Origin: Candidatus Gallionella acididurans
Lineage (GTDB): Bacteria; Pseudomonadota; Gammaproteobacteria; Burkholderiales; Gallionellaceae
Direction of reading: 5' to 3'
Length of the DNA: 58,000 nt
Assembly (NCBI GenBank): GCA_001577345.1
Contig: LSLI01000011.1
Location: forward strand, 1 to 58,000
Shown here: positions 46,501-55,656 of the stretch, piece by piece
Position numbering within the stretch: position 1 is the first letter of the stretch
How the letters are laid out: each line of letters opens with the position of its first letter
Translations under genes and position numbers: made by a program
Notes under the pieces: model-generated
The model's input: only the letters and a program-made list of their open reading frames with translations
What the model was told of the DNA's origin: nothing
The model's database searches: none

Positions 46501-49184
46501 TCTGCCACTGCGGCAAACCCCATGGTGCGACTCACTCCCGCCAACGTGTGCGCGGCGCGCATGAAATCATAATGCACCACCGGCGGGTGGGTAACACGCA
46601 GCTCCGCAAGCTGCTGGAACAAAATCTCGAGTTTCTGTTTGGCTTCTGTACTCGCGATACTGAATAGCCCGGGAGAGAAGTTCTTCTCCGCCGAGACGAC
46701 TTCTCCGGGTGGAGTCACTTCGTGCCCGGGTTCGACCTGGGGTTCGGTTTCAAATTCGAACTCGGCTTTGGGTTCCGTTGCCGCTTCGGGTTCGAGTGCA
46801 GAACCCGATGCCGAAATGCCCGGCGGCAATCCGAAATCAGGATCGTTCTCGACCTGTTGCGCAACTGCCACCAGTTCAGTCGCATCGATGTGTGCCACGC
46901 CCTCCCTGCCCAGCGTTTCCACCCAGCCAAAAAAACTCTGGGCAGCATTGTCGATAAATTTCAACATGCCGGGATTGGCCGGCTTGCCGTCCTGCAACCA
47001 CTTGTTCAAGGCACGTTCTACGTTCCATGCGACCTCGCCCAAATCGGTCAGGCCAACCATTCTGCCGCTGCCCTTGAGAGTATGAAAACCACGCCTGATG
47101 GTCACCAACGACTCGTGATTGTCGGGATGGGACCGGCAGATTTCCAGATTGGAATGGATAGCGCCCAGCACTTCCTGCGCTTCCTCAAGAAAGATATCCA
47201 GCAATTCCTGGTCTTCTTCCGATTGGGTTTGCGTTAACGGTGGTTTCGCAACACCTGCCACAAGGGATATTTCCAGCGGCGCCGGAACCGGTTTTTCGGA
47301 TGGGGAGATTTCGACTGGGGCGGGTGTGACTGGCTCGACCGGGGAAACGTTCAGCGGTGTATCAAACTCGAGTGGCGCAACCGAATCGCTTCCCGTCGGG
47401 GCGGCAACCGGAGGCTGCTTGACCGGCATGGGTACTACCTGCGCCAGCGCAACCTGAGGTTGCTGCACGACCGGAGCCGACACTGCCGGTTCTGGCACCT
47501 GATCCAGCTTGACCATCTCGGACAATGCCTGATCCAAACCCCTGACGTCGCCCGATTGGCCATGAGTCAGATGCTGCATGTAATTCTCAAGCGCGCTTAA
47601 AGCATCGGCCAGGGCATATCTTTCCGCAGCTCTGGGAATGTCGTTACCTCTGTCAAAACCACGCAACCTGTCCTGGACTGAAGCCAGCAATTGCTCGGCG
47701 TGGGTCAGGGACGAGATCCGGAAGCCGCCCTGTATCTGGCCCAGCAGGCGCAACAATTCGGGCAGCCCGTCGCGCTTCGCGACGTCACTGAAAAATGCAT
47801 TCAATCCCTGCTCGACATGCTGCAGGTTCACCAGCATTTCTTTGGCCAGCGGGCCCATCACATCGCCGCGTTGCTCCAGCTGGTAATTCAAATTGACCAG
47901 TTCCGCCAGCTGTTTCATATCCTCGGGCTGCTGCTTTACCGCTGCATGCATGCGCTCTGTCAGGATGCGCGCCTGCTCCTGGAAACCGCTGCCGAGGCGG
48001 CTGTAATTTTCTATGCCGCTGGCCAGCAGCAGAAGCGCCATCGCCATATCCATGCCGATGGGCCGCGAATAATCCGGGGAACTTGCATACTGCGACAGTT
48101 CATGAATCTGCCTGGTCAGATATTGCAGGACATCCCGGTCGAGTTTGGCACTCTGCGACACCAGCTGCTCGACATACTTGAGGAATTTTTCACACGAGGC
48201 CTGGTCGCCTTGAACGCACAGCTCCCAGCTTTCTTCGGCAACACGCAATTGATCACGCATGACGGCCAGAACCTGCTCCACTTCCCCGGGGGGCATGGCC
48301 GATTGTTCGGGCAGATAGCTGTGCAGAGCGTAAGCCCTCTTGATTTCCTCCGCCAGTTCACTGGTCGCGTGACTGCGCCCAACCAGATAAAGCATCTCAT
48401 TCATGACCGGCGCTGCATCACTGGCGCTGGTATCGGCGGCAGTGCGGATTTGCTGGTCTATCCGTCCCAGCAATTTACGTATGTTGGTTTCCGGGGGCAG
48501 CCCATCCAGTTTAAGGCATTCCAGCAATCCGCAGGAAATCCACCAGAAGGCCCTGCTGTGATCCTGCGGCACACAGCGCATCGCGCCTTCCAGGGCCTGC
48601 TGCATCTGCTGCAATGCTGTCGCGGCATCATCCTGACGCAACCAGCGCAGCAATCCCTGCTGATACTGGCTGCGTATCATCTTCAGGCGGGCCATTGCAT
48701 CTTTTGGCTGCGGCCCGCTCAATACCTGCTGCGGCAGAACCACGTCAAGATTGGGGTAAAACAAATCCAGCTCGAACGCAATTTCCAGGCCGCGCAACTG
48801 CTGCATTTCCTGATACAGGGGGAACAAACGCAGTGCGGCGTTATCAGCGCCATTGTCGAGCGCATCAAGGAAGTGCGTAATCGCGAACAGGGCGCGGCGC
48901 AATACATCGCGATGCATCACGGAAACCTGTTGCGGGTTCGCCGCCAGGTCGCTCAGCATGGTTGCCAGCTCGGAGCAGAATGTTGCAACACCATCCAAAC
49001 CGACCATTTTCAGCACGCCGAGCATGCTGTGCAACTCGGTGCGCGCCCTCTCCAGCGCGACCATATTGGAACCGGGGGCAGCCAGATACCGTTCCATCAT
49101 CTCGGTAATCTCTGCAAGCGTGCTGTTCAGCCCCGGCTTAACGCTAGCCAGCGTGTTGCGGTCGAATTGTGCTTTGTTGGACAT
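43569..49184 (-). CDS. chpA: ChpA/PilL-type hybrid histidine kinase with multiple HPt domains
   Basis: The core kinase of the Pil-Chp system controlling type IV pili, 1871 aa. HPt-type histidines are visible at about His52 (ELHSMLGVLKMVG, divergent), His701 (FHTLKGSGRMVG), His879 (AAHTLAGVSRTMG) and His1174 (LHTMKGSSRMVG). Long Pro/Glu-rich linkers separate them. Then come the ATPase domain (LLRNSIVHGLES, FSDDGAGLNF, IAGRGVGMDVVRSE), a CheW-like domain and a terminal receiver with Asp1800 (LLDIEMPRMDG). It is shorter than Pseudomonas ChpA, with fewer phospho-transfer modules. It follows pilJ by 18 bases. Confidence 0.94.
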   Translation of the reverse strand: MSNKAQFDRNTLASVKPGLNSTLAEITEMMERYLAAPGSNMVALERARTELHSMLGVLKMVGLDGVATFCSELATMLSDLAANPQQVSVMHRDVLRRALFAITHFLDALDNGADNAALRLFPLYQEMQQLRGLEIAFELDLFYPNLDVVLPQQVLSGPQPKDAMARLKMIRSQYQQGLLRWLRQDDAATALQQMQQALEGAMRCVPQDHSRAFWWISCGLLECLKLDGLPPETNIRKLLGRIDQQIRTAADTSASDAAPVMNEMLYLVGRSHATSELAEEIKRAYALHSYLPEQSAMPPGEVEQVLAVMRDQLRVAEESWELCVQGDQASCEKFLKYVEQLVSQSAKLDRDVLQYLTRQIHELSQYASSPDYSRPIGMDMAMALLLLASGIENYSRLGSGFQEQARILTERMHAAVKQQPEDMKQLAELVNLNYQLEQRGDVMGPLAKEMLVNLQHVEQGLNAFFSDVAKRDGLPELLRLLGQIQGGFRISSLTHAEQLLASVQDRLRGFDRGNDIPRAAERYALADALSALENYMQHLTHGQSGDVRGLDQALSEMVKLDQVPEPAVSAPVVQQPQVALAQVVPMPVKQPPVAAPTGSDSVAPLEFDTPLNVSPVEPVTPAPVEISPSEKPVPAPLEISLVAGVAKPPLTQTQSEEDQELLDIFLEEAQEVLGAIHSNLEICRSHPDNHESLVTIRRGFHTLKGSGRMVGLTDLGEVAWNVERALNKWLQDGKPANPGMLKFIDNAAQSFFGWVETLGREGVAHIDATELVAVAQQVENDPDFGLPPGISASGSALEPEAATEPKAEFEFETEPQVEPGHEVTPPGEVVSAEKNFSPGLFSIASTEAKQKLEILFQQLAELRVTHPPVVHYDFMRAAHTLAGVSRTMGFAAVAELASALEGWLVVRVDHVFTLGDSQLNMLDQSIAALDGMLHDIGDQQIPAVRSDLVAQLLADKDRLGDAAMEVADSPEATTHASPSLSQNRQPETDKPEINDELFAGLLADMGKFAAVPEENDAAAIPHAEQQSAAQWLGDAGKSSLPEEPVMAEDMALHPTLPVERFETYIDAVEFQAGDDMNTILSGDESGGDRGTTTGEVPAADFAAILRNTLLIAEPAIAVEEGSEPTVYDDLDEQLLPVFIEEADELGPRIGEGLRLLRESPLDELQVQSLKRLLHTMKGSSRMVGAMRIGEIAHEMEGRVAASHQRGQAGYWDTLESDYDRITALLEELRGGKPAAEIMQVKIPAATPFRRAADQPAGLERRADRRGEPGAALGNMLRVRADVVDRLVNEAGEISVVRSRMETEMRVYKEGLLELTASVARLRQQLREVEIQAESQMQARVSLAKDHADQFDPLEFDRFTRLQELTRFMNESVHDVQTVQQSMLEHLNETAASMLAQGRLSRELQQGLMNVRMVSFDSIADRLYRIVRQTGKELNKRANLELQGTNVELDRSVLEKMIAPFEHLLRNSIVHGLESEQLRAQSGKHPIGEIRLNLRQESNEVVFEFSDDGAGLNFAKLRERAIINGTLQAGEQLSEDQLTQLIFTPGLSTATEVTEIAGRGVGMDVVRSEISALGGRIDVSSRSGQGTSFVIHLPLTLAVSQILLVRAGETNYGIPATMIEQVQQVKLADMESLHSAGQIEWRDAIYPLHYLPHILGKQDADEENLPRNAILLLRSGEQRIALHVDEFLGKQEVMVKNIGPQLARMPWVAGATVLGSGGVLLILNPIQLAQRSGVTGKSGKAASVKPLVTQPLIMVVDDSLTVRKITTRMLLRAGYQVITATDGVDALEKLAEFTPDVMLLDIEMPRMDGFALAKHLRRDPKTLDLPIIMITSRTAAKHREYAMQLGVNTYLGKPYQEDVLLQNIADFMAVHK

Positions 49185-49202
49185 GTGCAGTTTTGCGCGA
49201 AA

Positions 49203-51224
49203 TTACAGTCTGAAGCCCGCTACCGAATCTTTCAGGTCAACTGCCAATCCGCTCAATTCAGCAATAGAATTTGCCGTCAAACGCGTGCCTTCCGTGGTTT
49301 GCACGGTAATTTGCAGAATATCCTGCATCACATTGGCCACTTCGCCGGCCATGTCGGTTTGCACCTGGGTGGACACTGAAATGCTGTTGATCAGCGTCGC
49401 AAGCTCGTTGGACACCTGCTCGATTTCCCGCAGGGATTGGCCGGCCACATCGGAAAGCTTGGCCCCTTCCACCACACCCAAAGTGCTTTTCTCCATCGCC
49501 GCCACCGCATCGTGTGTGTCGCCCTGTATAGTTTTCACCAGCGCGCCGATCTGCTTGGTCGCCTCCGCGGAACGTTCTGCCAGGCGCTGCACCTCTTCCG
49601 CAACCACAGAGAACCCTCGTCCGGCATCGCCGGCTGAAGCCGCCTGAATTGCCGCATTCAATGCCAGCACGTTAGTCTGCTCGGTAATGTCCGAGATCAG
49701 GTCAACGATTTCACCGATCTCCTGGGAACTTTCGCCGAGCCGCTTGATGCGCTTTGAAGTTTCCTGAATCTGCTCGCGGATGCCGTCCATGCCGCTGATC
49801 GTGTTGCGCACCGCCTGGGCACCTTGCTCGGTCACCATCAAGGTGCGGCGCGCCACCTCGGCGGACCTTGCCGCGCTCAAATCCACTTCCTTGATCGATC
49901 TGGCCATCAGTTCCACCGCCTCGCCGGCCCCCTGGATTTCATTCGCCTGCTTCTGCGTTGCGTCCAGAAGGCCCTTCGAAACAGCTTCGGCATCCCTCGT
50001 TGCGCCCCCCATCTGCTCGACAGCCGCGGTGATGCGCGTCACGAGTTTGCGGAACTCCTCGGTTGTGTAATTCAGGGAATCTGCGATCGCGCCGGTAACG
50101 TCTTCCGTCACCGTGGCGCGTACCGTCAGGTCTCCATCCGCCAGATCACCGAGTTCGTTCATCAGGCGCAAAATCGCATTCTGGTTCTGGCTGTTGACAC
50201 GCGACGCTTCCGTGGCACGCTGGCGCGTTTCATCCGTATAAGTCTTGAACAGCAACAACAGGGAAACCAATAATAACAGGCCGAAAAGCAGGGGGGCCAA
50301 AGTAGTCAGCCGCGAGGTGGTAGATGACTGATAGGCATTCACCAATCGCTGGGCACCGGCCAGCAACGCGTCAGAATTATCCACGATTGCCTTGGAAGCG
50401 TTCTTTGCCGCCACCAGATTGAGCACCTGTGAAACCAGGACCTCGACGCTGCTGCGATAGGAATCAAAAAGCTTCTGGGTACGCACCACGTTCGCATTTG
50501 TTTCCGGTAGTCCGTTAAGGCTGTCTTCTGCAGCGATGGTATCAATACCCAGCTGAGCCACCTGATTGACGGTAACCTCCACCCCCAAAAGCTCGCTCGC
50601 GTCCCTGCCGATACGTTCCACCGACAAGGCCAGACTGATCGCATGTTGTTGCTGGCCTGCGCCGAGGGTTTCGGTCAAGGTCTGCGTCAGACCCCGCAAT
50701 TCAGCGTTCACCTTGTCGATCTTCGCCACCGTGGCCCCGAGCGTAACCAGACCGGTACGTCCGTCTTGCAGTGTTTGCACATCCTGCAGCGTTTTGTTCG
50801 CGCTTTTCATGAAGGCATCCAGCTCGACACGCGCACCACCCCTGGTGGCGGGTAATGATCCATCGCCCTGGTCGAGCGCGGCCAGAACATTCGACAGGCT
50901 GGTCTTGCTGTCCGCCAGGGCATCAAACGCCGCGGGGTTTCCGGTCAAAGCTTGCTGGGCATCCTTGGCAAGCAATTGTGTCAGCATCAACAGCCGGCTG
51001 GACAGCGCCACATAGCGCACGTTATGACTTTCTTCCCGGTTGCTCATGTATGCGGCAATCGCAGTCAGCACAAAGAAAACTGCCGCTGCCATGCCATACA
51101 GCTTCAATCTGGATCTTGTTGAACCCGCCTCCCCCGAAGCGGGTGCGGGGCCCGCTTTCACCGGTGCAGGGGCGTTTTTTTTGCCGGATTGATTTAACCT
51201 GGGTAATGCGAGCTTGAAAGCCAT
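49203..51224 (-). CDS. pilJ: Twitching motility chemoreceptor PilJ
   Basis: Inner-membrane receptor of the Pil-Chp system, 673 aa. A Pro/Ala-rich cytoplasmic N-terminus precedes the first helix (about 42-60). A periplasmic domain with two PilJ-type four-helix segments runs to the second helix (about 305-325). HAMP and the hairpin tip TNVLALNAAIQAASAGDAGRG follow. GGGAGGG lies nine bases before the ATG. Order pilI-pilJ-chpA as in pseudomonads. Confidence 0.95.
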   Translation of the reverse strand: MAFKLALPRLNQSGKKNAPAPVKAGPAPASGEAGSTRSRLKLYGMAAAVFFVLTAIAAYMSNREESHNVRYVALSSRLLMLTQLLAKDAQQALTGNPAAFDALADSKTSLSNVLAALDQGDGSLPATRGGARVELDAFMKSANKTLQDVQTLQDGRTGLVTLGATVAKIDKVNAELRGLTQTLTETLGAGQQQHAISLALSVERIGRDASELLGVEVTVNQVAQLGIDTIAAEDSLNGLPETNANVVRTQKLFDSYRSSVEVLVSQVLNLVAAKNASKAIVDNSDALLAGAQRLVNAYQSSTTSRLTTLAPLLFGLLLLVSLLLLFKTYTDETRQRATEASRVNSQNQNAILRLMNELGDLADGDLTVRATVTEDVTGAIADSLNYTTEEFRKLVTRITAAVEQMGGATRDAEAVSKGLLDATQKQANEIQGAGEAVELMARSIKEVDLSAARSAEVARRTLMVTEQGAQAVRNTISGMDGIREQIQETSKRIKRLGESSQEIGEIVDLISDITEQTNVLALNAAIQAASAGDAGRGFSVVAEEVQRLAERSAEATKQIGALVKTIQGDTHDAVAAMEKSTLGVVEGAKLSDVAGQSLREIEQVSNELATLINSISVSTQVQTDMAGEVANVMQDILQITVQTTEGTRLTANSIAELSGLAVDLKDSVAGFRL

Positions 51225-51250
51225 TCTATATATCCCTCCCTAGCGGGAAA

Positions 51251-51748
51251 CTAACTGCCGATTTGTAAAAATTCCGCCTGTTCCAGCAGGCCCTGCACAT
51301 CCAGCCTGCTCCAAGCCCCCCCCTGCTCATCGTGATACACGACTTGCTTTTCCAAAACCTCGCTTTGGCTCCAGTTCCGGGCATCGCGCAGACCAAATAT
51401 CTTATCAACCAGCAATGCCGCGTTGAATGCATATCGTTCAGCAACCAGCAGCACACGGTTATCGGCATCTCCGCTTGCCGTCCCGCTGTGATCATAGGCT
51501 GCCATGTCGATCACACCAAACAAATTGCCCCGCACATTCGCCACACCGCGAAACCATGGCTTGGCAAAGGGCACCGCGGTCATCGGCGGCATTGGAGAAA
51601 TCTCGCTGATGTCCGCCATATCCACCAGCCAGTTAGCTCCCGCAATTTGCACACCCAGTGTTGATACACGGAACGCCGACACGTCGGTTTCCTGCAGCCG
51701 ATCTATCAGGTTCTGCTGGAATTCCCGCAAGTTGAGACGCTTCGACAT
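51251..51748 (-). CDS. pilI: Pil-Chp coupling protein PilI
   Basis: CheW-domain adaptor between PilJ and ChpA, 165 aa: VQIAGANWLVDMADISEI, PWFRGVANVRGNLFGVIDM and VLLVAERYAFNAALLVDKI. The start MSKRLNLREFQQNL at 51748 is chosen. It is 26 bases ahead of pilJ, and the gap to pilH upstream is 177 bases with no gene in it. Confidence 0.92.
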   Translation of the reverse strand: MSKRLNLREFQQNLIDRLQETDVSAFRVSTLGVQIAGANWLVDMADISEISPMPPMTAVPFAKPWFRGVANVRGNLFGVIDMAAYDHSGTASGDADNRVLLVAERYAFNAALLVDKIFGLRDARNWSQSEVLEKQVVYHDEQGGAWSRLDVQGLLEQAEFLQIGS

Positions 51749-51925
51749 GGCACTGGCCTCTAAAAAATGGGGGCTCGCCGCAATGCTTCGCGGGGAAACA
51801 TTGATTCGGCGCAGCCCGGATGCTGCGCGCAAACGCCGGCCGAACCCAGGGGAAATCTTATTTTGGCCAGCCGTACCCGTACGGTTTCCATAAAGTTACG
51901 GCATTCGGTTTGCATAATGCGCCGC

Positions 51926-52291
51926 CTATCCCAATGCGGCGATCTTGCCCAGCAGTTCGGCTGCGTCTATCGGCTTGACCACGTAATCTTTGGCTCCCTG
52001 CCTCACCCCCCAAACTTTATCGGTTTCCTGATCTTTGGTCGTGCAGATGATCACCGGTATATGTTGCGTCTCCGGTTCCTTGGTAATCGCCCTGGTTGCC
52101 TGAAAACCATTCATTCCGGGCATCACCACATCCATGATGACCAAATCCGGCTTGGTCAGCCTGGCTTGTTCCACACCCGTTTCGCCGTCTTCGGCAAAAG
52201 AGACCTCGAATCCATTCTTGCTCAATAACTCCCCTATGACATGGCGTTCTGTCGCGGAGTCATCAACCACCAGTATTCTTTTAATGGCCAT
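51926..52291 (-). CDS. pilH: Pil-Chp response regulator PilH
   Basis: Single receiver of 121 aa: ILVVDDSATERHVIGE, Asp54 in VIMDVVMPGMNGFQ, IICTTKDQ and YVVKPID. PilH is associated with pilus retraction control. The start overlaps the 3' end of pilG by 11 bases with AGGGAGA upstream, so it is translationally coupled. Confidence 0.93.
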   Translation of the reverse strand: MAIKRILVVDDSATERHVIGELLSKNGFEVSFAEDGETGVEQARLTKPDLVIMDVVMPGMNGFQATRAITKEPETQHIPVIICTTKDQETDKVWGVRQGAKDYVVKPIDAAELLGKIAALG

Positions 52292-52694
52292 AATCTATCT
52301 CCCTTTTCTCTTGTGTATGCATGATGACAGCCTCAATCAGGCTCTTTTTGTTGAACGGCTTGAGTAGATATTGATCCGCGCCGACCAGCTTTCCTCGCGC
52401 GCGATCAAACAGGGTATCTTTGCTGGTTAGCATGATCACCGGGGTATTCCTGAAATGTTGATGTTTTTTGATGAGGGCACAGGTTTGGTAGCCGTCCAGG
52501 CGGGGCATCATCACGTCCACGAAAATGACATTCGGGTGGTTGTCCACCACCTTGGCCAAGCCGTCAAATCCGTCTTCTGCAAGAATTACCTGGCACCCGG
52601 CCTGAGACAGGAATATCTCGCCGCTGCGCCTGATGGTATTGCTGTCGTCTATCAGCAGTACCTTTATCCCCGACAAAGGCAGGTCCTCGCTCAT
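52281..52694 (-). CDS. pilG: Pil-Chp response regulator PilG
   Basis: Single receiver of 137 aa: VLLIDDSNTIRRSGEIFL, Asp60 in IFVDVMMPRLDGYQT, MLTSKDTLFDRARG and YLLKPFNKKSL. PilG is associated with pilus extension and cAMP control in pseudomonads. The ATG at 52694 follows AGAGGGAACAAG; an upstream in-frame extension is not family-like. First gene of the Pil-Chp run, 104 bases after trkH. Confidence 0.94.
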   Translation of the reverse strand: MSEDLPLSGIKVLLIDDSNTIRRSGEIFLSQAGCQVILAEDGFDGLAKVVDNHPNVIFVDVMMPRLDGYQTCALIKKHQHFRNTPVIMLTSKDTLFDRARGKLVGADQYLLKPFNKKSLIEAVIMHTQEKREIDYGH

Positions 52695-52798
52695 CTTGTT
52701 CCCTCTTGCATAGGCACTGGTGTACTCATCCACATGATGTTCTGAACGGCTGTCGGGCGACAATGCTAACGTATCTAGCCCATGCTGTCATGGCGATT

Positions 52799-54256
52799 TT
52801 AGCGCCGCCAGAAATGGGGCGTGAATAAAATCAGCACCGTGAAAATTTCCAGCCTTCCAACCAGCATCGCGATCGTGCAAATCCATATCTGAAAATCGCT
52901 CAGCACGCCATAGTTGCTGGCCGGGCCCACCACCCCCAATCCGGGCCCTGCGTTGTTGATGCAGGCGATAACCGCCGAAAACGCGGAGATAAAATCCAGC
53001 CCGCTGATCAGCAACGCAAAAGTCAGGGTCGCCACCGTCATAAAATACAGAAAAATAAATCCCAGCACCGCGAACACGATGTTGTTGGGCACCACACTGC
53101 CGCCTATCTTCATCGGGTTGACCGCGGCGGGATGCAGCAACTTGAGAAATTCGCGCCCGGCCTGTTTGAACAGAACCAGTGTGCGCACCATCTTGATGCC
53201 GCCGCCGGTTGAACCCGCGCTGACAGTAATGCAACTCAGGAACAACATCCACATCGGGGCAAAAATCGGCCAGCGGTTGAAATCCGCGCTGGAAAACCCG
53301 CAGTCCGTCGCCATGGAAACAAGATTGAAGCTGGCGTAGCGCAAGGACGTCCAGAAAGTCGGGTATGTGCCCTGCCACCACAGGAATACCGCGATGCCCA
53401 TGCAGCTTGCCAATACCAGCGCCACGGTTGCGACAGCCTCGGCATCCTGCAAATACAGCTTCAGGCTCTTTTCCCGCCACACCAGAAAATGCGTGGCGAA
53501 GTTCATCGCCGCCAGCAGCATGAATATGATCAGCACGAACTCGATGGCGGGGGAATTGAAATAACCGATATTGGCATCATGCGTCGAAAATCCGCCCAGC
53601 CCCATCGTTGCAAACGCATGGCAGATCGCGTCCAGCCAGCTCATGCCCACCGTCTTCAACGACGCAATGCAGGCAATGGTGATAGCCAGATAAACCAGCC
53701 ACAAATTGCGCGCCGTCTCGGTGATGCGCGGTGCAAGCGCGGCATCCTTCATCGGCCCCGGGGTTTCCGCCTTGAACAACTGGCGCCCGCCGACGCCCAG
53801 CAGCGGCAGGATCGCCACTGCCAGCACGATGATTCCCATCCCCCCCAGCCAGTTCAACTCATGCCGCCAGATGTTGATGGCGGGCGGCAGATCATCCAGC
53901 CCGGTCAACACCGTCCCGCCGGTGGTGGTCAACCCGGACATGGTTTCAAAATATGCGCCGGTAAACGACAAGCCCTTGATAGTCATGAGCAGCGGCAGCG
54001 TGGCGAATGCCGGCATCGCGGCCCACATGGTCACCACCAGCAGGTATCCGTGCCTGACCGACAACTCGCCTCTGTAGCGGCGTGTCAACAGCCACATCAC
54101 AAACCCGGTGGACGCAGTCCAAACCATTGCCAGAAGAAATTCGGCCAGAGTCCCGTCGTGATTTATCCATGAAGTCGCCAGAGGCAACACATAGCTGGCG
54201 CTGAACACCATCAGCATCAAGCCCAAAGCACGGATAACTGACAGGGTGCGCTGCAT
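52799..54256 (-). CDS. trkH: Potassium uptake protein TrkH
   Basis: Inner-membrane K+ translocating subunit with four pseudo-repeated pore units. Filter-like segments are visible: TTTGGTVLTG, ATMGLGGFSTH, ATDCGFSS and INNAGPGLG. The gating-loop region SAGSTGGGIKM is also present. Length 485 aa. The ATG at 54256 shares a base with the trkA stop (TGATG), so the two subunits are translationally coupled. Confidence 0.95.
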   Translation of the reverse strand: MQRTLSVIRALGLMLMVFSASYVLPLATSWINHDGTLAEFLLAMVWTASTGFVMWLLTRRYRGELSVRHGYLLVVTMWAAMPAFATLPLLMTIKGLSFTGAYFETMSGLTTTGGTVLTGLDDLPPAINIWRHELNWLGGMGIIVLAVAILPLLGVGGRQLFKAETPGPMKDAALAPRITETARNLWLVYLAITIACIASLKTVGMSWLDAICHAFATMGLGGFSTHDANIGYFNSPAIEFVLIIFMLLAAMNFATHFLVWREKSLKLYLQDAEAVATVALVLASCMGIAVFLWWQGTYPTFWTSLRYASFNLVSMATDCGFSSADFNRWPIFAPMWMLFLSCITVSAGSTGGGIKMVRTLVLFKQAGREFLKLLHPAAVNPMKIGGSVVPNNIVFAVLGFIFLYFMTVATLTFALLISGLDFISAFSAVIACINNAGPGLGVVGPASNYGVLSDFQIWICTIAMLVGRLEIFTVLILFTPHFWRR

Positions 54257-55629
54257 CAAAAAAACCCGATATTGACCTGAAAAAGTTTTTCAACCTTGCG
54301 CACCATGGCCTTGTTGATGACGAACACGATGACGTGGTCCTCGGCTTCGATGACAACATCATGATGGCCCATGATGACGTCGTCGGCGCGCACCAATGCA
54401 CCGATGGTCGCACCCTTGGGCAGGTCGATCTCGTCAATGCGCCGCCCGACCACGCGGGAGGACTGGCGATCGCCGTGCGCCACCAGCTCGAGCACCTCGG
54501 CAGCGCCCCGCCGCAACGAATGCACCGCGACCACGTCGCCCAGCCGCACATAGGCAAGCAAGGAACCGATCGTAACCTGCGCCGGCGAAAGCGCGATATC
54601 GATATTGCCGCCCTGCAGCAGATCCACGTAGGCGCTGCGGTTGATCAGTGCGATCACCTTGCCCGCGCCACCCTGTTTGGCGAGCAATGCCGACATGATG
54701 TTGTTTTCATCGTCGTTGGTGAGCGCACAGAACACATCCACATCGCCCACGTGCTCTTCTTGCAGCAGCCTTTCGTCCGTGCCATCACCATTCAGCACCA
54801 GCGTGCGGCTGAGCTCCCCGGCTAATTTCTTGCATGCATTCTCGCTGTACTCGATCAGCTTGACTTCATAATCGCGCTCCAGCGCCTTTGCCAAACGCCG
54901 GCCGATATTCCCGCCGCCAACGATCATCACGCGCCTGGCGGGCTTATCCATCCTGCGCATTTCCTTGAGCACACTGCGGATATTGTCGGTTGCGGCGATA
55001 AAGAATATTTCGTCGCCTTCCTCGATCACCGTGCTGCCCTCCGGAATTAGCGGGCCGTTCTTGCGAAAAATCGCCGCAACGCGGGTTTCAACTTGCGGCA
55101 TGTGAGTACGCAAATAACTCAGCGGCTTGCCGACCAGCGGCCCGCCGTGGAAAGCGCGCACGGCCACCAGCGACGCCCTGTCCTGAGAAAATTTGAGCAC
55201 CTGCAGAGCCTCGGGGAACTCGATCAGCTTGGCGATGTAATCGGTGAGTATCTGCTCGGGACAGATCGAAAAATCCACGCAAAAATTATCCTTGCTGAAC
55301 ACCTCGGGGCGGGCCAGGAAATCCGCCGAACGGATTCTGGCGATCCGTGTCGGCGTGTTATAAAGGCTGGAGGCCAGCTTGCACGCCACCATGTTGACTT
55401 CGTCGCTTTGCGTAACAGCCAGCAGCATGTCCGTATCCGCAATGCCGGCCTGTTCGAGCACCGAGGGATGGGCGGCGTTGCCAACCAGGGTGCGCAAATC
55501 CAGCCTGTCCTGCAATTGGCGCAGTTTTTCCCCGTCGGAATCCACCACGGTAATATCGTTCGCCTCGCTGACCAGGCTTTCGGCCACAGAGGAACCCACC
55601 TGTCCCGCTCCCAGTATCAATATCTTCAC
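54256..55629 (-). CDS. trkA: Trk system potassium uptake regulator TrkA
   Basis: Peripheral NAD(H)-binding RCK subunit gating TrkH. Two KTN/RCK repeats: KILILGAGQVGSSVAESL at the N-terminus and VMIVGGGNIGRRLAKAL at about residue 232, each followed by a TrkA_C segment. There is no ATG. The GTG at 55629 gives the family start MKILILGAGQVG with GGGGAT eight bases upstream. A TTG two codons earlier is the alternative. Length 457 aa. Confidence 0.94.
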   Translation of the reverse strand: MKILILGAGQVGSSVAESLVSEANDITVVDSDGEKLRQLQDRLDLRTLVGNAAHPSVLEQAGIADTDMLLAVTQSDEVNMVACKLASSLYNTPTRIARIRSADFLARPEVFSKDNFCVDFSICPEQILTDYIAKLIEFPEALQVLKFSQDRASLVAVRAFHGGPLVGKPLSYLRTHMPQVETRVAAIFRKNGPLIPEGSTVIEEGDEIFFIAATDNIRSVLKEMRRMDKPARRVMIVGGGNIGRRLAKALERDYEVKLIEYSENACKKLAGELSRTLVLNGDGTDERLLQEEHVGDVDVFCALTNDDENNIMSALLAKQGGAGKVIALINRSAYVDLLQGGNIDIALSPAQVTIGSLLAYVRLGDVVAVHSLRRGAAEVLELVAHGDRQSSRVVGRRIDEIDLPKGATIGALVRADDVIMGHHDVVIEAEDHVIVFVINKAMVRKVEKLFQVNIGFF

Positions 55630-55656
55630 TGCCAATCCCCGAATCTATGCCGAATC

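Noticed and set aside
47691-49379. Plus-strand open frame of 562 codons
   Set aside because: It lies wholly opposite chpA and the pilJ 3' end, with no domain motif. High-GC codon bias on the real strand produces such antisense frames.
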